A stretch of DNA of 46,451 nt, taken from Thermoproteota archaeon (GTDB lineage Archaea; Korarchaeota; Korarchaeia; B14-G2). Both the position numbers and the translations under genes were made by a program. The stretch covers positions 1 through 46,451 of the forward strand of contig QMWA01000002.1 in NCBI GenBank assembly GCA_003661385.1. The letters are read 5' to 3'. Each line of letters begins with the position of its first letter. Positions within the stretch are counted from its first letter, which is position 1. Positions 14,108 through 21,456 of the stretch are shown here, in pieces. The notes beneath the pieces are model-generated. The model had not been told where the DNA came from, did no database searches, and worked only from the letters and a program-made list of their open reading frames with translations.

Positions 14108-15221
14108 CACCTAGAATGTGTGTGAAAAGCCTTAGATACCTTTTTGCTGTCAGTTCCCAGGTGAACTTTCTCGCGATGCTAATAGCTCTCTTAACGATGT
14201 ACTCAGCTAGGCTAGGGTCTTCTAAAATGGCTTTTATGGCGTTAGCCAGCTCTAAGCAGGAGTGAGGGTTGACTACTATAGCATGACGCCAGTTTACTAA
14301 GACATCAGAGACGCCAGCGAATCTAGAGACAATGACTGGCGTGCCGACAGCCATCGCCTCCAGTACAGTCAACCCCCAAGCTTCTCTAGTTGATGGCACA
14401 ACAAGGACGTCTGCAGACCTCAGCACATACGGGACCTTATCCCTAGAGACCTCAGGAATGAGAGCAACACGGCTCCCTACCTTGAGACCTGAGGCTTCTT
14501 TCAATATTTCCCTAGCCAGCGGCCCTCTTCCGCAGTACACTAGATAAGTGTCCTGCAAGCTCCTAACCAGCTTCTTAAATGCAGGAAGAAGCACTAGAGG
14601 GTTTTTATATGGGATTAGAGGAGCCATAAACAGTATTATCCTCGCGTGCACAGGCAAGCCCACAGCCCTTCTGGCTTCCTCACGAGGGATCTTAGCAATA
14701 GAGGAGAGCCCCTTGAAGTCTACCCCGCCAGGTATCACTGTGATTCTCTCCCTCGGAAAACCAAGAGCAGCAAGCTCGCAAGCTAACCTTCTGCTCACAG
14801 CAACGTAGAATGTGCATGATAAAAGTAATGGAACTAAGGGGCGCATGACTCCCTTTAATAGAGCTACATCAGAGCCGTGGAAGGTAAGAACCTTGGGAGC
14901 GCGGAGTTTCGCTAGAGAGACAGCGACCCCTGATGTCACAGCGTAGTGGGCGTTCACCACATCAACTCCCCTAAGAAGGGATAAGATTGAAGCTGCAGCT
15001 GAAGCTGAAGCCGTAAAAGTTAGCCCTCTTAGTAAGGGGAGAGAGACTGTGGGCATTCTGTATACAGTCTCCATACCAGCTTTCTTGGATTCAAGATAGG
15101 ATATGACCTCCACCCTCACTCCAGTTCTTGCAAGGCGGGTAGCTACCTCTGTAGCATAGACCTCCACACCAGCTGGAGTAGGATTATATGGGGCTACAAG
15201 CAGAACTGAAGAGAGGAGCAT
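14082..15221 (-). CDS. Glycosyltransferase family 4 (GT-B)
   Basis: The 379-residue GT-B enzyme starts LLSSVLLVAPYNPTPAGVEVYATEVATRLA, with the donor-binding C-terminal motif EAWGLTVLEAMAVGTPVIV (the EX7E signature). NAHYAVTSG and LTFHGSD are typical of the acceptor half. It would transfer a sugar from a nucleotide sugar in lipid or protein glycosylation; donor and acceptor cannot be read from sequence. There is no predicted signal or membrane span. It is first in a tight three-gene run with pth2 and truD. Confidence 0.88.
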   Translation of the reverse strand: MLLSSVLLVAPYNPTPAGVEVYATEVATRLARTGVRVEVISYLESKKAGMETVYRMPTVSLPLLRGLTFTASASAAASILSLLRGVDVVNAHYAVTSGVAVSLAKLRAPKVLTFHGSDVALLKGVMRPLVPLLLSCTFYVAVSRRLACELAALGFPRERITVIPGGVDFKGLSSIAKIPREEARRAVGLPVHARIILFMAPLIPYKNPLVLLPAFKKLVRSLQDTYLVYCGRGPLAREILKEASGLKVGSRVALIPEVSRDKVPYVLRSADVLVVPSTREAWGLTVLEAMAVGTPVIVSRFAGVSDVLVNWRHAIVVNPHSCLELANAIKAILEDPSLAEYIVKRAISIARKFTWELTAKRYLRLFTHILGDASEKVQV

Positions 15222-15291
15222 CTACTGATCAGTGGACACACATGTGAAAGACTGTTTAATAAGTTGATGAAGCATATAGCAGGGACCTAAT

Positions 15292-16323
15292 TTGGGGGTG
15301 AAACTTACCCCTCTAGTGAAGGGGGAGACTTGCGAGTTAGAGGAGCTTTCAGGGAGGGTGCTGGCTATAGACGCATACAACTTTTTCTACCAGTTCCTGG
15401 CTTCAATAAGGCAGCCAGATGGAACTCCTCTGATGGATAGTAAGGGGAGAGTAACCTCAGCCCACTCTGGGACATTTTACAGGACTGCTAACATGCTTAA
15501 GATTGGAATAAAGCCTGTGTTCGTGTTTGATGGAGAACCTAGTCCTCTAAAGAAGGCTACATTAGAGGCCAGAAGGAAGACCAGAGAGGAAGCCATGGAA
15601 AAGTGGATGAAGGCATTAAGAGAAGGCAGAATAGAGGAGGCAAGGAAATATGCCCAAGCAGCAATCGCACTAGATGAGGAAATGGTAAAAGACTTGGAGA
15701 AGCTTATAACAGCCTTAGGAGTACCTGTGGTACACGCGCCAAGCGAGGGAGAAGCACAGTCAGCTTACATGTGTAGCAGAGGAGATGTTTGGGCTACCGC
15801 ATCTCAGGACTATGATTCTCTTGTATTCGGAAGCCCTAGGCTAGTAAGAAACCTAGCTATAGTCGGAAGGCGGAAGCTCCCTGGGAAACAGGTGTATGTC
15901 AAGGTTTCACCGGAAGTGTTTGAGCTGGAGAAGATGCTTAAGGAGCTCGGTATAGGCAGAGAGCAGCTAGTTGCACTGGCAATACTCGTTGGGACAGACT
16001 ATAACCCAGGAGGGGTACCTGGCATAGGACCTAAGAGAGCTTTGAGCATAGTCAGAAAGCATAAGGACATAGATAGGGTATTCAGGGAGGTAAAGTGGGA
16101 GTTTGAGGTAGATCCCATGGAGATAGCGAGGATCTTTCTTGAACCTGATGTCACCAGCAATTATACACTTGAGTGGAAGCCCGTAGATAGAGACAGGGTG
16201 CTAAGAATCCTAGTAGACGAGCATGATTTCAGCTTTGAAAGGGTAAGCAAGGCACTTGATGAGATAGAGGCTGCAGTAGAGAGGGCTAAGAAGAGGAGGA
16301 GTCTAGAAGCCTGGTTCAAATGA
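15292..16323 (+). CDS. fen: Flap endonuclease FEN1
   Basis: The 343-residue nuclease starts MGVKLTPLV, needed for the conserved N-terminal Gly2. It has LAIDAYNF (Asp27), VFVFDGE, PSEGEAQSAYM, the ATASQDYDSL acidic cluster and VGTDYNPGGVPGIGPKRA (helix-hairpin-helix). The C-terminus ends SLEAWFK, a PCNA-interacting (PIP) peptide. It removes 5' flaps in replication and repair. Start is a TTG; a TTTAATAA-like box lies about 39 bases upstream. Confidence 0.96.
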   Translation: MGVKLTPLVKGETCELEELSGRVLAIDAYNFFYQFLASIRQPDGTPLMDSKGRVTSAHSGTFYRTANMLKIGIKPVFVFDGEPSPLKKATLEARRKTREEAMEKWMKALREGRIEEARKYAQAAIALDEEMVKDLEKLITALGVPVVHAPSEGEAQSAYMCSRGDVWATASQDYDSLVFGSPRLVRNLAIVGRRKLPGKQVYVKVSPEVFELEKMLKELGIGREQLVALAILVGTDYNPGGVPGIGPKRALSIVRKHKDIDRVFREVKWEFEVDPMEIARIFLEPDVTSNYTLEWKPVDRDRVLRILVDEHDFSFERVSKALDEIEAAVERAKKRRSLEAWFK

Positions 16324-16545
16324 AAGCTCTCCATGCCTTGTGAGTTCAGCAACCAGGGCGTCGTTTCTTCCCCTATACACCACGACCAGATCCATGAGCT
16401 CCAGCTTCAGGAGAACAGCTCTCAGCTCAGTTTGAGTAACCTCCTTTAGGCAGGTCTTGCGTAGTTCCCTCAGTAAGTCAGCTTCACTAGCCCTCTTGAG
16501 CCGAGATAACACGCTGATAACAGCAGACTCTAAAAGCGAAATCAA
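16303..16545 (-). CDS. Small winged-helix protein
   Basis: The 80-residue protein looks like a small winged helix: AVISVLSRLKRASEADLLRELRKTC then TQTELRAVLLKLELMDLVVVYRGRNDALVAEL. No further domain is present and I do not recognise a named family. It starts from TTG, with a TAATAAAAC box about 18-29 bases upstream suggesting a leaderless message. It overlaps the end of fen by 21 bases. Confidence 0.6.
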   Translation of the reverse strand: MISLLESAVISVLSRLKRASEADLLRELRKTCLKEVTQTELRAVLLKLELMDLVVVYRGRNDALVAELTRHGELSFEPGF

Positions 16546-16637
16546 GATCTCAGACCAGTAGGTGTTTTATTACTGAAATTCCAGCTACAGATATGTGCTC
16601 GCAACCTTTTAAAAGGGTAGCGCCCTGCTAACAGGAC

Positions 16638-16811
16638 TTGAAGTGCAGTAGATGTGGCAGGGAGACAGGGTATCTTAGTACATGCATTCTATGCGGTAAG
16701 TCTTACTGTACAAGCTGCTTCATACCGATGATGGGAGTCTGCAAGAACTGTGCACCCAATTACGATAAGCTAGCTAGAGCTAGAGTACGCGAGTCACTCT
16801 CTCGATGTTAA
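16638..16811 (+). CDS. 57-residue double zinc-finger protein
   Basis: The small gene reads from TTG 16638 to TAA 16811. Ten cysteines are arranged as CSRC, CILC, CTSC and CKNC, which could hold two zinc ions in an interleaved (cross-brace) manner, followed by a basic tail (KLARARVRESL). A palindromic CCTTTTAAAAGG box at 16605-16616 is at promoter distance for a leaderless transcript. It overlaps the convergent aEF1B gene by 32 bases. The function is unknown. Confidence 0.6.
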   Translation: MKCSRCGRETGYLSTCILCGKSYCTSCFIPMMGVCKNCAPNYDKLARARVRESLSRC

Positions 16812-17043
16812 AGCTGCTTAGCCCTGAGATCTCTCCAAGCGCCCTCTCAACAGGCTCTGTCCCAAGAGACTCATCCACAATAAGCCTTACTGCTATGGCA
16901 CTCAACCCAAATGCTATTGGCCTCTCTGAGACATCAACTATCTCTGCTACCTCAGCAAGCTTTGACTGCAGTGATGACCTCACAGAGTCTAGGACATCTG
17001 CGCTCTCCGGGTAGAGCACCACCTCAAGCAGCACGCGCCCCAA
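16780..17043 (-). CDS. ef1b: Translation elongation factor aEF1B (EF-1 beta)
   Basis: The 87-residue protein is the archaeal nucleotide-exchange factor for EF1A: GRVLLEVVLYPESADVLDSVRSSL, PIAFGLSAIAVRLIVDE and GTEPVERALGEISG are the conserved parts. The TTG start is five bases behind GGTG. It follows the zinc-ribbon gene at 17053-17229, an arrangement conserved in archaea. Confidence 0.94.
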   Translation of the reverse strand: MGRVLLEVVLYPESADVLDSVRSSLQSKLAEVAEIVDVSERPIAFGLSAIAVRLIVDESLGTEPVERALGEISGLSSFNIERVTRVL

Positions 17044-17052
17044 ACCATCACC

Positions 17053-17229
17053 TCAAGGCCCTACGAAGGAACAAGAAGGGCAGACGTACTCTCTTCCATA
17101 CTGCCTACAGGTGTAGCACCTTATGATTCTAGTGGTACCACAGTTTGGACAGTAGAATGCGACCGCCCTAAGAGTGGGAGAGATTCTTCTGCCACAGGAT
17201 ACACATGTAAGCTGCTCTTTAGCCAACAC
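17053..17229 (-). CDS. Small zinc-ribbon protein upstream of aEF1B
   Basis: A 58-residue protein with four CxxC-like knuckles (CVSC, CPNC, CYTC, CPSC) in the order typical of the short zinc-ribbon RNA-binding proteins (DUF1610-like) encoded next to aEF1B in many archaea. The C-terminus ends SFVGP. A GTG at 17229 with GGTGAG upstream is taken as start; the next codon is a TTG that could also serve. The stop lies nine bases upstream of the aEF1B start, so the two are cotranscribed. Exact function unknown. Confidence 0.85.
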   Translation of the reverse strand: MLAKEQLTCVSCGRRISPTLRAVAFYCPNCGTTRIIRCYTCRQYGREYVCPSCSFVGP

Positions 17230-17233
17230 GCAC

Positions 17234-18238
17234 TCACCCTTGAAGGTCGCTTGAGATCCTTAGCATATAGGTTTTTCCCACCTTCTCTCTTACCAGCAGC
17301 CCCCTGTCAACGAGAGAGTTCACAAGCCTAGATACCTTAGGCCTATTAAACCCTGTCATAGCAGGCAAATCTTCTTGTTTAACTCCCCCCGCCTTGGCTA
17401 CAGACTCTAGTATGGCCCTCTCCTCAGGATCTAGGTAGTTAAGGATGAGAGAAAGCTTAGCTGACACACGCTCTCTGGACAAATGTAGTACTAAATATGA
17501 TGCAAGCACACCCATGATAGCCGCTGAAAGGTGGGTTAGTACTGCCTTCCACGACACTCTTAGCCTAGGTCTTGGGAAAGGTGGCATATAAGTCCCTTTC
17601 CTGAGCTCTACTAGCTTGCATTCTACTCCAACAGCCTTCAGCTCCTCAGACACCGTAGCAAAGTGCTCGCTTAAGCCTACAACATAGCATTCGTCTGGCT
17701 GGATCAGCCCGTCCCTTATTGCCTGCAGGAGGACCAGAGGAACAGGTTCTGTTTTAGAGGAGAAAATTATTGGGGCATCAAGCTCTCTTGAGAGAACAAG
17801 ACAGGGCAGGTATACGGAGGAGTCCCAGCCATCAGCTAGTATTATGCGGCTTGCATCAGGCCATAGTCTCCAAGTAAAGTCCACTGAAGTCTCTATTCTG
17901 CGGACTCCTGCTATCCTAACCACATCAAGCCCTAACTCAGAGAGCTCCTCCTCCACGCTGCTGGATATAGCCAGAGTATCTCCTACTATGAGGACCCTGC
18001 CACCACCTAGTCTAGCTAGGCCTCCCAATAGCTCCTTTGTCTCGCTAGTAAGCACAGACCTCTCAACAACTGTAAGAACTGGGATCCCCTGTCTTTGAGC
18101 ATATGCCATAGCAATTACCCAGTCGGGGTATATGTCGCCTCTAACGAGGATTGCCGAAAAAGGCGGCTGAAAGCTTGGGTATACTGCGATCAGAGTGGAT
18201 GTGAGGGTAAAAAGGGAGAAAACAGAGAGAAGTCTCAT
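17234..18238 (-). CDS. Membrane-bound HTH regulator with CWB2-like external domain
   Basis: The 334-residue protein begins with a signal or anchor segment (about 1-19), then an outward-facing domain of about 200 residues with repeats such as SAILVRGDIYPDWVIA, GGGRVLIVGDTLA and ASRIILADGWDSSVYLP, resembling the cell-wall-binding repeat 2 fold. A transmembrane segment lies at about 231-253, and a C-terminal winged helix (about 265-332; ERAILESVAKAGGVKQEDLPAMTG, SRLVNSLVDRGLLV) would face the cytoplasm. It may sense the envelope and act directly on DNA; this is inferred from layout alone. Confidence 0.75.
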   Translation of the reverse strand: MRLLSVFSLFTLTSTLIAVYPSFQPPFSAILVRGDIYPDWVIAMAYAQRQGIPVLTVVERSVLTSETKELLGGLARLGGGRVLIVGDTLAISSSVEEELSELGLDVVRIAGVRRIETSVDFTWRLWPDASRIILADGWDSSVYLPCLVLSRELDAPIIFSSKTEPVPLVLLQAIRDGLIQPDECYVVGLSEHFATVSEELKAVGVECKLVELRKGTYMPPFPRPRLRVSWKAVLTHLSAAIMGVLASYLVLHLSRERVSAKLSLILNYLDPEERAILESVAKAGGVKQEDLPAMTGFNRPKVSRLVNSLVDRGLLVREKVGKTYMLRISSDLQG

Positions 18239-18278
18239 GACGACCCCAACAAGTAAGTGGTACAGGATAAACTTAATG

Positions 18279-18376
18279 CGGGCCCGGAGGGACTCGAACC
18301 CTCGACCCCCGGGTCTGGGTTTGAAACTCCCCCACTGCTAAGAGCCCGGTGCTCTACCCAACTGAGCTACGGGCCC
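18279..18376 (-). tRNA. tRNA-Lys(CTT) with about 24 intron bases, splice sites unresolved
   Basis: Acceptor GGGCCCG/CGGGCCC with discriminator G fits archaeal lysine tRNA. The stem CCGGG/CCCGG encloses CTCTTA plus 24 extra bases (about 18315-18338). CTCT pairs with GGAG inside the insert, with bulges cut TA|G and TT|T, as for a canonical 37/38 intron, but that would leave ten bases too many before CCCGG. A second intron or a relaxed motif is needed. A reading as tRNA-Trp(CCA) is possible but G73 argues against it. Confidence 0.8.
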
Positions 18377-18400
18377 TGGCTTGTTCCAAGATAAGGCTGC

Positions 18401-18408
18401 TTAAAAAG
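18401..18408 (-). promoter_or_regulatory. Promoter TATA box of tRNA-Lys
   Basis: CTTTTTAA on the minus strand, 25-32 bases upstream of the tRNA 5' end. Confidence 0.5.
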
Positions 18409-18415
18409 TTATTGA

Positions 18416-18513
18416 TGGACCGGGCGGGATTTGAACCCGCGACCTCCGCGTCTCTCAGGGTAGATGCGACACCGCTACCAGCGCGGCGATCTACCAGACT
18501 GATCTACCGGCCC
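18416..18513 (-). tRNA. tRNA-Ala(CGC) with two introns (32/33 and 37/38)
   Basis: Acceptor GGGCCGG/CCGGTCC contains G3-U70; T-arm GCGGG-TTCAAAT-CCCGC. Intron 1 (18470-18480, 11 nt) at 32/33 has the helix CCGC:GCGG with cuts GC|T and TG|T. Intron 2 (18452-18464, 13 nt) at 37/38 has the helix CTCG:TGAG with cuts CA|T and AG|A, but that helix needs C32, which is only next to T33 after intron 1 is gone. Spliced loop CTCGCAA, 74 nt. CCA is not encoded. Confidence 0.93.
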
Positions 18514-18534
18514 TACCTCTGGACTGCTAGTGGG

Positions 18535-18544
18535 GGTATAAATA
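18535..18544 (-). promoter_or_regulatory. Promoter TATA box of tRNA-Ala(CGC)
   Basis: TATTTATACC on the minus strand, 22-31 bases upstream of the tRNA 5' end; it lies between this tRNA and the prf1 stop. Confidence 0.6.
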
Positions 18545-18548
18545 GTTG

Positions 18549-19751
18549 CTACTCTATAGCGTATCGGAGTATAGCAGCAATCCCACCTAGCTTCTGTAGC
18601 TGTTCTCCCCATTCAGTTTTGTCTGTTACAATGACTAAGGTAGCCTTAGTTTGCGCTGCCTCTTCCTCTATCTTCTCCAGGAACTCTTCTCCTTTAGCCT
18701 CTGCTATGTCTGAGCCGCCACACTGAGGGCATCTTGGGCTTCTGTCTGGTTTAAAGAAGAAGCCGCAGCTGTTACATCGCGCAAGAACCTCGTCTGCAAG
18801 AGACTCCAAGACTACAAGCCTGTCAGCAGCTCTAACTAGGAGCGCCTTCTCTACAGGGACTATCCCGTAGGCAACAAGCCTGCTATCTTTAGATAGCCTC
18901 TCAAATACCTCTTGAACAGCTTCACGCTCCTTGTATATTCTAGCATCTGATAGCAGCGACCTGGACTTATAGATGGCCTCTCTGACACCAGTTTCTCCTG
19001 TGTATGCTGTATCAACGAGACCTATCACCTTCTGCTTTAACATGTAGTTCAAGTAGTCACCGTTAGCGAACTCCTCCTTAGCATCACCTGGGCCAGCTAT
19101 GATAATATGCTTGAGCTCCTTTATCGGAAGTAGCATCTTGTTTGCATGCTCACCAAGCCTGACATAATACCTCTTGACAGCCTCCTCCCTTCCTCTTTCA
19201 AACCTTCTCTGAGACTGGCCTCCAGCTCTGTGCTTACTCGGCACATCTGAGTTTAGCTCGTCAACTATCTTGTATGAAGCCCCCTTTATGACAGCTATTG
19301 CTGCACCACCTCTGTCCATGACTATCACAGCATAAACCTCCTTTTCCTCGAGCTGGGCTTCCAGAGGTTCTAGGTAGAACTCTGAGCTACACCTGTAAAT
19401 GAAAGACGTGATGGGTTCAGGGGGCTCTATCGCAATAAGCTCTATCTTCTCCTCTCCACGGACGTTACCATAGGATACTGCCCCACAGAATATCGCTAGA
19501 CCATTTTCTGGAGTCGATCTATAGAGCTTGAGGTGCTGGAGTATCGACTTAATTGCAGCCTGCACATTCTTCCTGGTATTCTTGTCCTTTATGTTAGCAG
19601 CTTGGCTGTACTCAAATCTCAGGTACCTGGTGACTTCATGTAGGTTCCTTCCAGCAGGTATGTACAGCGATATGAGCTCTGTTCCCCACCCTCTCTTGGA
19701 CTTAAGCTCCTTCAGCAACCTCTTTAGGTGGAGCTTGCTGACCCTGGTCAT
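18549..19751 (-). CDS. prf1: Peptide chain release factor aRF1
   Basis: The 400-residue factor has the eRF1/aRF1 domains: the N domain with codon-recognition loop (NIKD at 53-56 in place of the usual NIKS), the M domain with catalytic GGQ at 177-179 (RAGGQSQRRFERGREE), and a C domain with zinc-like CNSCGFFF and CPQCGG. The ATG at 19751 is set by GGTGAG just upstream; extending to 19811 would overlap another gene. It terminates translation at all three stop codons. Confidence 0.94.
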   Translation of the reverse strand: MTRVSKLHLKRLLKELKSKRGWGTELISLYIPAGRNLHEVTRYLRFEYSQAANIKDKNTRKNVQAAIKSILQHLKLYRSTPENGLAIFCGAVSYGNVRGEEKIELIAIEPPEPITSFIYRCSSEFYLEPLEAQLEEKEVYAVIVMDRGGAAIAVIKGASYKIVDELNSDVPSKHRAGGQSQRRFERGREEAVKRYYVRLGEHANKMLLPIKELKHIIIAGPGDAKEEFANGDYLNYMLKQKVIGLVDTAYTGETGVREAIYKSRSLLSDARIYKEREAVQEVFERLSKDSRLVAYGIVPVEKALLVRAADRLVVLESLADEVLARCNSCGFFFKPDRSPRCPQCGGSDIAEAKGEEFLEKIEEEAAQTKATLVIVTDKTEWGEQLQKLGGIAAILRYAIE

Positions 19752-19797
19752 CTCACCTCTACCTTCTACAGCCCTACTTGGTACCTCTATGTGTACC

Positions 19798-19989
19798 TTA
19801 AAAGCTAGCACTCAGCTTACGAGCCAGCAGAGGAAGAAGGAAGCCGACGAGAATCATCACATCGACTACAAGATAGAGTAGCCTGAGCTCTGGCCGGTGT
19901 CTTAGCATTTCGAGCTGATACTTCAGTAGGAGGACAAACAGTGCAACGAAAGCAATGGATATGAAGACTCTAACATCCTCTACCTTCAT
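19798..19989 (-). CDS. Two-segment small membrane protein
   Basis: A 63-residue protein with two hydrophobic stretches (about residues 7-24 and 37-56; FISIAFVALFVLLL and YLVVDVMILVGFLLPLL) joined by a basic loop (KYQLEMLRHRPELR). Start taken at ATG 19989 behind GGTG; a GTG at 19995 is alternative. It precedes prf1 in the same direction but I recognise no family and infer no function. Confidence 0.55.
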   Translation of the reverse strand: MKVEDVRVFISIAFVALFVLLLKYQLEMLRHRPELRLLYLVVDVMILVGFLLPLLARKLSASF

Positions 19990-20059
19990 ACACACCCTCG
20001 TGAGGTCTACTCTGAATGTTTATTACCTCTCAGTTAAGCGAAAATATAGGGTGGTGGTA

Positions 20060-20230
20060 ATGGAAACCAGATGCCCATGGTGTGGGGCGTCTATATCGGT
20101 TTCACCATCAGTAACGAAGTTCTGCCCAGTGTGCAGGATGCCGATAATAGTCAAGGTGGTTAAGGGAGCTGGAGGAACCTTCTCGATAGTAGTACAGCAG
20201 GACAGAAGACCCTCTAGGGCAAGGAGGTAG
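20060..20230 (+). CDS. Small zinc-ribbon protein
   Basis: A 56-residue protein with two knuckles, CPWCG at 5-9 and CPVCR at 23-27, then a basic tail ending RRPSRARR. ATG at 20060 lies behind GGTGGT. It ends six bases before uppS, so the two may be cotranscribed. The fold suggests a nucleic-acid or ribosome partner, without a recognised family. Confidence 0.65.
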   Translation: METRCPWCGASISVSPSVTKFCPVCRMPIIVKVVKGAGGTFSIVVQQDRRPSRARR

Positions 20231-20236
20231 AGCTGG

Positions 20237-21052
20237 GTGAGGATAAGGAAACGAGACATAGCCTACCACATAGGAAAAATAGCATATAGAATAGCGACCA
20301 TAGGAATACCACTCTATGAGAGATATCTGCTCGGCAAGATAGAAAGGAGAGGGGAGCTGCCCAATCACATCGGGATCATTCCAGATGGAAATAGAAGGTA
20401 TGCTAGAGAAGCCGGGATACCTCTGAAGGAAGCCTACGAGAAGGGAGCAGAGAAGCTTAGAGAAGTCCTTGAATGGTGCCTGGAGCTGGGGATAAAATGC
20501 GTGACAGTCTATGCCTTCTCAACAGAAAACTTCCAGAGGCCTAGGGATCAGGTGGAGACGGTAATGGAGCTCTTAACTGAAAAGATAGTCGAGGTTGCAG
20601 ACCACCCACTCGTACACAAGAACAGGGTGAGAATTAAGGTCATTGGGAGGAGAGATATCCTTCCAGAGAAGCTCAGGGAGGCTATAGGATACGCTGAGAA
20701 CAAGACAAGAGACTATAGTGACAGATATCTGAACATAGCAATAGGATATGGTGGGAGAGCTGAGCTGGTTGATGCTGTGAGAAAGATAGCTGAAGATGTG
20801 AAGAGAGGTATGCTCAGCCCCAACCAAATAGACGAGGAAGTGGTCAGCAAGTACCTTTATACGGCAGGGCTTCCGGATCCAGACCTGATAATAAGGACAT
20901 CTGGAGAAGAGAGGCTCTCTGGGTTCCTGCTCTGGCAGTCAGCTTACTCTGAGCTATACTTCTGCGATGTCTACATACCTAAGTTCAGGAAGATCGACTT
21001 TCTGCGAGCAATACGAGTTTATCAGCAGAGGCACAGGAGATTCGGTAGATAG
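20237..21052 (+). CDS. uppS: cis-Prenyltransferase (undecaprenyl diphosphate synthase family)
   Basis: The 271-residue enzyme has the five cis-prenyltransferase signatures: IPDGNRRYA at 48-56, TVYAFSTENFQRP, NIAIGYGGRAE, and DLIIRTSGEERLSGFLLWQSAYSELYF near the C-terminus. It adds isopentenyl units to make long polyprenyl diphosphates, here presumably the dolichol-like carriers of glycosylation. The GTG start lies behind GGTAGAGCTGGGTGA. The family-specific catalytic Asp (in PDGN) is present. Confidence 0.95.
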   Translation: MRIRKRDIAYHIGKIAYRIATIGIPLYERYLLGKIERRGELPNHIGIIPDGNRRYAREAGIPLKEAYEKGAEKLREVLEWCLELGIKCVTVYAFSTENFQRPRDQVETVMELLTEKIVEVADHPLVHKNRVRIKVIGRRDILPEKLREAIGYAENKTRDYSDRYLNIAIGYGGRAELVDAVRKIAEDVKRGMLSPNQIDEEVVSKYLYTAGLPDPDLIIRTSGEERLSGFLLWQSAYSELYFCDVYIPKFRKIDFLRAIRVYQQRHRRFGR

Positions 21053-21084
21053 CTAAAATTACTGGAGCAGTTAGAAGCGGTGGG

Positions 21085-21456
21085 ATGACCATGGCAGCCA
21101 CTTCAGTTCCACACGAACTCCAGGAGAAGTATAAGAAGGTTGAAGATCTGGCCAGGCAACTCAGGAACATGACTGCCACTCTCAGAATGGTGCAGGAAAA
21201 CCTAGAACAGCTTGAGAACACGCTTGCTAGGCTTGAGGAGACACCAGAGGATGCTAGGATCTTCGAGAGCATAGGCAGCTTCCTAGTAGAGACGGAGAAA
21301 AGCAAGGCTGTAGCCAAGCTTAGAGAGCAGATTGAGAAGTATAGAGCGTATATAAAGGGGCTTAAGAAGAGAATTAAGGAAGCTGAAAAGGAGTATAATA
21401 CGCTCGCACAAGAGCTCATAACAAGGGAAACAGCTCCACCAACTACTGCTGGATAA
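21085..21456 (+). CDS. pfdB: Prefoldin subunit beta
   Basis: The 123-residue protein is a coiled coil of two long helices (VPHELQEKYKKVEDLARQLRNM and AVAKLREQIEKYRAYIKGLKKRIKEAEKEY) joined by a beta-hairpin segment (VQENLEQLENTLARLEE, VYESIGSF-like). That is the beta prefoldin layout; with alpha it forms the hexameric cochaperone feeding the thermosome. In other archaea this gene is often in the exosome superoperon; here it is not. It overlaps the convergent DHH gene by 14 bases. Confidence 0.9.
   Translation: MTMAATSVPHELQEKYKKVEDLARQLRNMTATLRMVQENLEQLENTLARLEETPEDARIFESIGSFLVETEKSKAVAKLREQIEKYRAYIKGLKKRIKEAEKEYNTLAQELITRETAPPTTAG

Noticed and set aside
15222-15291. C/D-box guide RNA with a TTGATGA element upstream of fen
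   Set aside because: There is a C-box-like TTGATGA but no D-box CTGA or guide-length spacing nearby.
18279-18376. tRNA-Trp(CCA) reading (spliced loop CTCCAGA)
   Set aside because: It would also give a seven-base loop, but the discriminator is G and the acceptor is the lysine type, and no BHB supports that junction.
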